Below are positions 1 through 4,786 of a stretch of 6,594 nt of DNA, one piece after another. How positions within the stretch are numbered: the stretch's first letter is position 1; each line of letters begins with the position of its first letter. The notes below the pieces were generated by a model that did not search any database, was not told the origin of the DNA, and was given only the letters and a program-made list of their open reading frames with translations. The stretch comes from Sneathiella sp. (GTDB taxonomy: Bacteria > Pseudomonadota > Alphaproteobacteria > Sneathiellales > Sneathiellaceae), in the NCBI GenBank assembly GCA_016765515.1, contig JAESPT010000141.1:1-6594 (forward strand). The letters are read 5' to 3'. A program made the translations under genes and the position numbers.

Positions 1-245
1 GCCAGAGCAGCACTCTGTTTGTCAGTTGCTGCACGTGTCAGGTCATTCAGCCGACTATTTTCCCGGCTCAGATCATTCACCTGGTCTTCCACATCGGCAA
101 CGCGTCGATCCGCTTGCGCTTGTCCTTCAAAATACCCATAGGCACCGGCCGCACTCAGCAGGAAAATGTAGAAAACAACTTTCAGGAACCGATTGCGTCG
201 TTCGCGTACACGTTTCTTTTCGGAAAGACCTAGTCCGTAATTCAT
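1..245 (-). CDS. Small membrane-anchored coiled-coil protein, C-terminus cut by the window edge
   Basis: This frame opens with ATG at 245 and stays open to the window edge, giving 81 complete codons. I do not recognise a named family. The first 20 or so residues are strongly basic (EKKRVRERRNR at about 9-19). A hydrophobic stretch follows at about residues 21-38 (FLKVVFYIFLLSAAGAYGY), fitting a single membrane segment with the N-terminus in the cytoplasm. From about residue 40 the chain is polar, with heptad-like spacing of hydrophobic residues (DVEDQVNDLSRENSRLNDL), so an extracytoplasmic coiled coil is likely. The layout recalls FtsB/DivIC-type proteins, but the gene neighbourhood gives no support for a division role and the similarity is only architectural. 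The start has no clear ribosome binding site. It lies 123 bases downstream of the HNH gene and could be cotranscribed with it. The protein end is not visible. Confidence 0.7.
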   Translation of the reverse strand, partial: MNYGLGLSEKKRVRERRNRFLKVVFYIFLLSAAGAYGYFEGQAQADRRVADVEDQVNDLSRENSRLNDLTRAATDKQSAAL

Positions 246-368
246 GATTGATCACATCTGGCGAATAAAAAAGGAAAATTCATCTCCCTTGTCTTACCTG
301 CTGGCCTTCTGAAAGGCAAGAGACGAGAAGAGAAGAGAGGGACCTGTGATGGTGATCGGTGACGCGCC

Positions 369-920
369 TTAGTTTTCCAACTCAGTATCCCAATACAGAA
401 AATCCCGCCAACTTTCATGAAGATAGTTTGGCGGGAAGGATCGGCCTTTTTCATTCAGGATATGCATACTGGGAATATAGGGTCTGATGTCGGGAAACAT
501 GCGGGCTTCCCGGGTAAGCCGACCCCCTTTTTTCATATTACAATAGGTGCAGGCTGTTGTAATATTTTCCCATGTGGTTTGGCCGCCAAGGCGTCTGGGT
601 AACACATGGTCAAAGGTCAGATCGTCACCAGAGCCGCAATATTGACAAGAAAACCCATCTCTGAGAAACAGATTAAATCGGGTGAAAGCGGGACGTTTAT
701 TTTGTTTTATGTAGCGTTTCAGGCAAATGACACTCGGCAGATTCATTTCAAAACTGGGGGAATGAACAACCCGGTCATATTCTGAAACAATTTCAACCCG
801 GCCCAAAAACACGGATTTAAGCGCATTTTGCCACGGCCAAACGGAGAGTGGAAAATAACACAGTGGCCTGTAATCGGCATTTAATACCAGTGCCGGAAAT
901 TTTTCTACAGAGGTCAACAC
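369..920 (-). CDS. HNH endonuclease family protein
   Basis: A 183-residue protein of the HNH nuclease superfamily. The N-terminal third (VLNADYRPLCYFPLSVWPW at about 12-30) and the central FTRFNLFLRD segment (79-88) are characteristic of a compact HNH protein found widely in alphaproteobacterial chromosomes. The nuclease core runs from about 91 to 133: a zinc-type Cys pair C92-x2-C95, the catalytic-type D104-H105 in FDHVLPRRLGG, N119 in WENITTACTYCN, a second Cys pair C124-x2-C127 and N128. The fold binds a metal for phosphodiester cleavage. The biological substrate of this family is not established as far as I know, and nothing here suggests a restriction system or an intron. The start is GTG at 920; no in-frame ATG lies nearby upstream, and AAGG sits about nine bases before it. 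Length is normal and the protein looks intact. A candidate promoter lies in the gap upstream. Confidence 0.93.
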   Translation of the reverse strand: MLTSVEKFPALVLNADYRPLCYFPLSVWPWQNALKSVFLGRVEIVSEYDRVVHSPSFEMNLPSVICLKRYIKQNKRPAFTRFNLFLRDGFSCQYCGSGDDLTFDHVLPRRLGGQTTWENITTACTYCNMKKGGRLTREARMFPDIRPYIPSMHILNEKGRSFPPNYLHESWRDFLYWDTELEN

Positions 921-980
921 GCTTTTGAGCCTTCGAAACTTGTCCAGTAATGAAGTGTGGCGCGTTAGGGCATAAAAATC

Positions 981-999
981 AAATACTAATACAGTATTT
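981..999. repeat. Short AT-rich inverted repeat in the HNH upstream region
   Basis: AAATACT at 981-987 and AGTATTT at 993-999 are perfect 7-base inverted arms separated by AATAC. A related ACTGTAT string lies nearby at about 1022-1028. The repeat sits between the candidate -10 of the HNH gene (1014-1019) and its start at 920, where an operator or a 5' leader hairpin could act. It is too AT-rich and lacks the T-run for a convincing terminator. Function is unknown. Confidence 0.35.
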
Positions 1000-1013
1000 T
1001 GTGTTGGAAAAAC

Positions 1014-1041
1014 ATCATACTACTGTATATCGGTGGTTGAA
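1014..1041 (-). promoter_or_regulatory. Candidate sigma70-type promoter for the HNH gene
   Basis: Read on the minus strand, TTCAAC (1041-1036) is followed after 16 bases by TATGAT (1019-1014), which matches the -10 consensus at five of six positions. The -35 match is only about three of six. The site lies in the 140-base gap between the esterase stop and the HNH start, leaving a leader of roughly 85-90 bases. It would allow the HNH gene to be expressed apart from the three genes upstream. It is called from consensus only. Confidence 0.35.
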
Positions 1042-1060
1042 GGCAGGAGTGACGACTAAC

Positions 1061-1750
1061 CTAAAAGAGAGAAGACAGAAAAATTTCGCCAATTTTGATT
1101 CCTTCCATATCGATGGAATGTCCCAGTCCGGGGCGCGAATACGTGGTGACATCAATACCCGCTTTCTTCAAGCCTTTTTCCGCCAAGCTCAACGATGGGT
1201 AGGGGAGGATGTCGTCTTCTTCACCATGAAGCAAAGTAACCGGGGGACGGGATGTTATCTCTTCATCGAGTGTATTTGATCCGATGAGCGCGCCAGAATA
1301 TCCCAAGACGCCTGCGGGGGCTGTTTTTTGACGTAAACTGGTGAAAAGCCCGACCATTGTCCCCTGGCTGAAGCCGACAAGAACGACATTTTCCCAGCCT
1401 AATGACAAGGAGACGAGCTCTTTGTGAATAAAGTTTTCCAGAATAGCCTGAGCTTTCCTGGCACCGCCAACAAATTTTTCAAAGGCTGCAGCAAGTTGCG
1501 CCGGGTCTCGGCGCATATAATCCGGGTCATATTGCTGCAATGAAAACCACTGCCTTCCATACGGAGAGAGCTCGCATTCTTCTGGGGCGTGGGGAGAGAC
1601 AAATGTTGCATCAACCAAGGAAGTTTGCCAGATTTTGCCCAGATCAATGAGATCATGACCGTCGGCGCCATAGCCGTGCAACATAACAACAAGTGTTTTC
1701 GCCGGGCGACCGGACAAAGTTGCTAGTCGCGGGCCGTCTAGATGAACCAT
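1061..1750 (-). CDS. Alpha/beta-hydrolase carboxylesterase (phospholipase/carboxylesterase family)
   Basis: A 229-residue cytoplasmic hydrolase of the Abhydrolase_2 (phospholipase/carboxylesterase) family, expected to cleave short-chain esters; the natural substrate cannot be told from sequence. The oxyanion-hole segment is LHGYGADG at 24-31. The family signature YGRQWFSL lies at 64-71, the nucleophile elbow GFSQG places the catalytic Ser at 128, the acid is most likely D179 in HGEEDDILPY, and the catalytic His is H211 in GLGHSID. All three triad members are present and the length is typical, so the enzyme should be active. There is no signal peptide. The ATG start at 1750 comes 12 bases after the glycosylase stop, with a weak AGG about 11 bases upstream that lies over the end of that gene, so the two are very probably cotranscribed. 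Confidence 0.93.
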   Translation of the reverse strand: MVHLDGPRLATLSGRPAKTLVVMLHGYGADGHDLIDLGKIWQTSLVDATFVSPHAPEECELSPYGRQWFSLQQYDPDYMRRDPAQLAAAFEKFVGGARKAQAILENFIHKELVSLSLGWENVVLVGFSQGTMVGLFTSLRQKTAPAGVLGYSGALIGSNTLDEEITSRPPVTLLHGEEDDILPYPSLSLAEKGLKKAGIDVTTYSRPGLGHSIDMEGIKIGEIFLSSLF

Positions 1751-1762
1751 GGTATCTGTTGC

Positions 1763-2395
1763 CTATTTTTTCTTGTCTGATGGAGCTTGTACAACATCCG
1801 CATAATAACGCCACAATATACGTGCGGCGATCGTGCGGTAAGGGCGCCACAGTTCAGAATGGGCGTCCATGTCCTCAATACTGGGCCGGCTCTCCAGCCC
1901 TTTGAGATGTTGCAGGGAAACTTTCAGAGCAACATCCCCTGCTGGCCAGATATCCTGTCTGTTCAAGCAGGCAATCATATAAATTTCAGCGGTCCAGCGA
2001 CCAATCCCCTTAACCGACGTGAGGGTTTTATGGACGTCAAAATCATTCATAACCGGGAGGGCGGACAAAGAAATCCGGTCTGCTATGATGTCATCGGCGA
2101 GGGCCCGGCAATAAACCGCTTTTTGGCGGCTGAGGCCAAGTTCCCGCAGCATCTCTTCTGAAAAGGTAAGAACCCGCTCTGGTGTAAACGGGTTTATGGC
2201 CGCTTTCATACGCTTCCAAATGGCCGCCGCGCTAGCCAGAGATACTTGTTGCTCAATAATAATTTTCGTTAGATATTCAAAGCCGGGGGGCTGTGTGCGG
2301 CTGGGGATCGGTGTGATCAGGGTGAGGGCGCGGGCAAAATCCGCATCTCTTTTCGAGAGATATTCCAATCCCGTCTTAAGACCTGGCTCTTCCAT
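1763..2395 (-). CDS. DNA-3-methyladenine glycosylase 2 family protein (AlkA-like, HhH-GPD)
   Basis: A 210-residue monofunctional-type DNA glycosylase of the HhH-GPD superfamily, which removes alkylated bases such as 3-methyladenine from DNA to start base excision repair. IIIEQQVSLASAAAIW at 45-60 is the family segment before the catalytic core. The helix-hairpin-helix is LTSVKGIGRWTAE at about 125-137, and the catalytic Asp is D154 in WPAGDVALK. WRPYRTIAARILW at 183-195 is the usual C-terminal signature. No Lys sits at the HhH position used by bifunctional lyases, and there is no C-terminal four-Cys iron-sulfur cluster, which separates it from Nth/MutY. It is shorter than E. coli AlkA because it lacks the N-terminal domain, as many alphaproteobacterial members do. 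Its ATG shares one base with the protease stop (TGATG at 2397-2393), indicating translational coupling. No Ada-type regulator is next to it. Confidence 0.93.
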   Translation of the reverse strand: MEEPGLKTGLEYLSKRDADFARALTLITPIPSRTQPPGFEYLTKIIIEQQVSLASAAAIWKRMKAAINPFTPERVLTFSEEMLRELGLSRQKAVYCRALADDIIADRISLSALPVMNDFDVHKTLTSVKGIGRWTAEIYMIACLNRQDIWPAGDVALKVSLQHLKGLESRPSIEDMDAHSELWRPYRTIAARILWRYYADVVQAPSDKKK

Positions 2396-3675
2396 CAGCT
2401 GGTCAGGTCAGCCGCGGCAGTTTGTACGGATACAGTGCAGTTTAGCGCTTCCCCTGCACGAGCAACAGGCGCCAGAGCATTTTCCCCTTTTTTCACAGTG
2501 TCAAGAATATCAGGTGTAAGGCCGGATCCATTAAAGGACACGCCACCGCCCGCTGTAAAACGGCCCGTGGTCAAGCGCATTCCGCCGCCATTGTCCAGAT
2601 CGTAGAGAGTTTGCATGGTTCCTTTACCGTAACTTTGCTGTCCAAAGACACGGGCACGTTTCTGGAATTGCAGAGCTCCTGCGACGATTTCTGCTGAAGA
2701 GGCTGAGCCATTATTCAACATGATCAGGATCGGACGACCGTTTAACCGATCCCCTTTTTTAGCGTCTTCATCAGAAAAACTTTTGCCCCGATTCATAGCG
2801 GAAAATATATTGCCGGTATTGAGAAACTGATCCGCAACACGGACTGCAGCGGTCACCAGTCCCCCGGGGTTATTTCTCATGTCCAGAATAACACCGCACA
2901 AATTACCGCCAAGCTTCTCATCGAAATGATTGAGAGCTTCTTCAACACTATCCCCAGTCTTCCGGTTAAAAGAGTGAATGCGAATGTACCCCACATCGCC
3001 GTCCACTTTATATTCGACCGAGACTAAATCCAGAGCGCGCCGCACGAGACCGAGTTTGATCGGAGTATCGACGTCAGGTCTGAGAATTGTCAGAACGGCG
3101 CGACTTCCCTGTGGTCCCCGTAATTTGGCAATGGCATCTGGAAAACTGTATTTTGCCAGCGGTTCACCATCGAGATGGGTAATGATGTCATTGGGAAGGA
3201 TACCGGCTTCTTCTGCTGATGAGCCTTTCAACGGTGCAATAACCGTGAGTTTTTTGTTTCGCATTTCTATGCGAAAACCAAAACCAACAAAACGCCCGTC
3301 CAGATTTTGCTGATAACGTGCGTAGGAAGCGGGGTCCATGTATCCTGAATAGGGATCCAGAGAGGCCAGCATTTTATTCATTGCTCTAGAAGTTGCAGGT
3401 TGCTCTGTGTTTTCCTTGTTTTGCAGACCTTTGATAGCTTCACCGACCAGATCGTCCAAATTGACTTCATCAACATAGCGATTTTTTATGCGCTTAAGCG
3501 CACTTTCCATCGTCTCCCTGTCTTCAGAAAGGTTTTCGGTATTCTCAAGTGTTGCAATATAGGCTTGTTCGTAGCGATCAAGAGCGCTTTCGATAGCCCT
3601 GTCCATCGTAAATGGGAGCGCACAAGCCGTTAGCAGCAAAAAGGAAACTGCAAATATCAGTGATTTTTTGAGCAT
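2395..3675 (-). CDS. S41-family carboxyl-terminal processing peptidase, predicted lipoprotein
   Basis: A periplasmic serine protease of the CtpA/Prc (S41) family, which degrades or trims protein C-termini. From ATG at 3675 it has 426 residues. Residues 1-18 form a lipoprotein signal (basic KK at 3-4, hydrophobic core, LTAC with lipidated C18), so it is probably membrane-tethered. The N-terminal helical part (to about 105) leads into SLDPYSGYM. A PDZ domain spans roughly 128-200, and the peptidase domain follows to about 390. The catalytic pair is S326 in NGSASSAE and K351 in YGKG, 25 residues apart as in Prc. The frame extends to a TTG at 3741, but those 22 extra residues would precede the signal and would lie over the candidate -35 element, so I reject that start. 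No good Shine-Dalgarno precedes 3675. It overlaps the glycosylase start by one base and probably heads a three-gene operon. The substrate is unknown. Confidence 0.93.
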   Translation of the reverse strand: MLKKSLIFAVSFLLLTACALPFTMDRAIESALDRYEQAYIATLENTENLSEDRETMESALKRIKNRYVDEVNLDDLVGEAIKGLQNKENTEQPATSRAMNKMLASLDPYSGYMDPASYARYQQNLDGRFVGFGFRIEMRNKKLTVIAPLKGSSAEEAGILPNDIITHLDGEPLAKYSFPDAIAKLRGPQGSRAVLTILRPDVDTPIKLGLVRRALDLVSVEYKVDGDVGYIRIHSFNRKTGDSVEEALNHFDEKLGGNLCGVILDMRNNPGGLVTAAVRVADQFLNTGNIFSAMNRGKSFSDEDAKKGDRLNGRPILIMLNNGSASSAEIVAGALQFQKRARVFGQQSYGKGTMQTLYDLDNGGGMRLTTGRFTAGGGVSFNGSGLTPDILDTVKKGENALAPVARAGEALNCTVSVQTAAADLTS

Positions 3676-3695
3676 GAACAACCAAGTTGAATTCG

Positions 3696-3710
3696 TTAAC
3701 AAAGTATTAA
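3696..3710. promoter_or_regulatory. Candidate CtrA-binding box, TTAA-N7-TTAA
   Basis: TTAA at 3696-3699 and TTAA at 3707-3710 are exactly seven bases apart, and each is followed by CAAA, so TTAACAAA is repeated with an 11-base period, one helical turn. This is the full-site consensus of the alphaproteobacterial cell-cycle regulator CtrA. It lies 21-35 bases before the protease ATG, near its likely transcription start, and about 100 bases before gluQ. A protein there could repress the protease or act on the divergent gene. The AT-rich setting raises the chance of a coincidental match. Confidence 0.4.
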
Positions 3711-3712
3711 CA

Positions 3713-3741
3713 AAACTAGTGCGTGAGAAGGGCGGTGACAA
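3713..3741 (-). promoter_or_regulatory. Candidate promoter of the protease-glycosylase-esterase run
   Basis: On the minus strand TTGTCA (3741-3736) matches the -35 consensus at five of six positions, and TAGTTT (3718-3713) stands 17 bases further on as a weak -10. Transcription would begin near 3706, inside the TTAA-N7-TTAA motif, giving a leader of about 30 bases before the ATG at 3675. This placement is a further reason not to use the TTG at 3741 as a start codon. Confidence 0.35.
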
Positions 3742-3768
3742 GAGAGCAAATAGAAAATTTGCTTTTTT
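3741..3768 (+). other. AT-rich hairpin with T-run upstream of gluQ
   Basis: AGCAAAT (3745-3751) and ATTTGCT (3757-3763) are perfect inverted arms around the loop AGAAA, followed by five more T residues to 3768. With G-U pairs the stem can extend outward to 3741 and 3767. It looks like a weak intrinsic terminator or attenuator read on the plus strand, but no gene ends there: the next plus-strand gene is gluQ, 39 bases on. It could also stop antisense transcription or be chance. The low GC of the stem argues against strong termination. Confidence 0.3.
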
Positions 3769-3807
3769 AAGTTCTTTTTATGTTTTGCCATGTCATAAGA
3801 TGTTCCC

Positions 3808-4653
3808 ATGAATATAGTCACCAGATTTGCCCCAAGCCCTACAGGTTACCTTCATATTGGACATGCTTATTCGGCTTCACTTGCCTGGAAAATGGCCCGG
3901 GAAAGTGATGGTCACTTTATCTTGAGGATGGAGAATATTGATCCAACACGGTGCCGCCCGGAATTCGAGGCAGGCATATATGAAGATCTCGCCTGGCTCG
4001 GTTTAAACTGGGAAAACCCTGTTCGGCGACAAAGCGATCATATGGATGACTATGCAGCAATATTGGAACGGCTTCATTCCAGAGATCTGCTTTATCCCTG
4101 CTTTTGTAGTCGTGCCGAAATTGCTGCCGAAATAGCCCGCAGCAATTCAGCGCCGCATAGACCGGAAGGCCCCGTATATCCCGGCACGTGTCGAAATGTT
4201 TCGGATGCGGAACGAGATCGTAATTTCAATTCCGGGATCCCATACGCTCTTCGCCTGAATATGGATAAAGCCCTCACATCAGTCCCCCTTGCACGTCTAA
4301 CATTCAAGGAGGTGAATAAGGGCGTCATCCAGTGTGATCCGGCTCCCTTTGGCGATGTCGTTTTAGCGCGAAAAGAAATCCCGACAAGCTATCATCTAGC
4401 GGTCACATTGGATGATGCCTTGCAGGGGGTCAATCTGGTTGTCCGGGGACAGGATCTGTTTACCGCAACCCATGTGCAGGTCCTTCTTCACCATCTTTTG
4501 GACCTACCAACACCAGACTATCTGCACCATGGGCTTGTCTCTGATATGAAGGGACGGCGCCTGGCAAAAAGAGATAAAGATGCCACACTCCGTTCCATGC
4601 GGGAAAAAGGTTATTCTGTAAAAGATGTTCATAAATTGATCGGTTTTAGCTGA
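3808..4653 (+). CDS. gluQ: Glutamyl-queuosine tRNA(Asp) synthetase (GluQ-RS)
   Basis: A 281-residue truncated relative of glutamyl-tRNA synthetase. It activates glutamate and attaches it to queuosine at the wobble position 34 of tRNA(Asp), not to the tRNA 3' end. FAPSPTGYLHIGHA at 7-20 holds the class I HIGH motif (16-19). The zinc site is C98-x-C100 with Y124 and C128. The KMSKS loop is represented by LAKRDKD at 252-258, and RGQDLF at 213-218 matches the catalytic domain. The chain ends soon after the KMSKS region, with no anticodon-binding domain, which separates GluQ-RS from GltX; the length is typical. ATG at 3808 fits the usual family N-terminus. There is no recognisable Shine-Dalgarno (GATGTTCCC precedes it). 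It is divergent from the protease gene and implies that the cell has queuosine-modified tRNA. Confidence 0.96.
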   Translation: MNIVTRFAPSPTGYLHIGHAYSASLAWKMARESDGHFILRMENIDPTRCRPEFEAGIYEDLAWLGLNWENPVRRQSDHMDDYAAILERLHSRDLLYPCFCSRAEIAAEIARSNSAPHRPEGPVYPGTCRNVSDAERDRNFNSGIPYALRLNMDKALTSVPLARLTFKEVNKGVIQCDPAPFGDVVLARKEIPTSYHLAVTLDDALQGVNLVVRGQDLFTATHVQVLLHHLLDLPTPDYLHHGLVSDMKGRRLAKRDKDATLRSMREKGYSVKDVHKLIGFS

Positions 4654-4732
4654 TTTAACGAATCATAACTCTGGATATGCGCTAAATTTTTGGCAAGGAT
4701 AGTATGATTAATTAAATATTAGATAAACTGTA

Positions 4733-4738
4733 TATAAT
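4733..4738 (+). promoter_or_regulatory. Candidate -10 box of the histidine kinase gene
   Basis: A perfect TATAAT lies 48 bases before the kinase ATG in an AT-rich gap. I see no good -35 at normal spacing; TTAAAT at 4712-4717 is 15 bases upstream and weak. Transcription from it would start near 4745, inside the hairpin described next. A near-match to the CtrA box (TTAA at 4708, N7, then TTAG at 4719) lies just upstream. Confidence 0.4.
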
Positions 4739-4768
4739 GTGCCAGCTCTTTTGGCACTTGTTTTCTTC
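4739..4768 (+). terminator. Probable intrinsic terminator after gluQ
   Basis: GTGCCA (4739-4744) and TGGCAC (4752-4757) pair perfectly around the seven-base loop GCTCTTT and are followed by the T-rich TTGTTTTCTTC. This is a modest Rho-independent terminator for transcripts arriving from gluQ, 86 bases after its stop. The 5' arm directly abuts the TATAAT box, so transcripts starting at about 4745 would lack that arm and escape termination. Confidence 0.5.
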
Positions 4769-4786
4769 GCATTGGAAATGGCGGTT

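Noticed and set aside
267..290. Weak hairpin with T-run between the HNH stop and the coiled-coil gene, read on the minus strand
   Set aside because: The six-pair stem includes a G-U pair, has an eight-base loop and only four T residues directly after it, too weak to call a terminator.
950..1279. Plus-strand open frame of 109 codons opposite the end of the esterase
   Set aside because: Most of it is antisense to a clear enzyme gene, the product has no recognisable features, and no ribosome site precedes it.
1787..2519. Plus-strand open frames opposite the glycosylase and the end of the protease
   Set aside because: They are antisense shadows of well-conserved genes and show no domain or start signal.
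3676..3741. In-frame 22-residue N-terminal extension of the S41 protease starting at TTG 3741
   Set aside because: It would bury the lipoprotein signal behind a polar stretch, has no ribosome binding site, and coincides with the candidate -35 and the TTAA-N7-TTAA motif.
3771..3785. GTTC-N7-GTTT resembling an alphaproteobacterial LexA box before gluQ
   Set aside because: It has a mismatch in the second half-site in a T-rich stretch, and gluQ is not an expected SOS gene.
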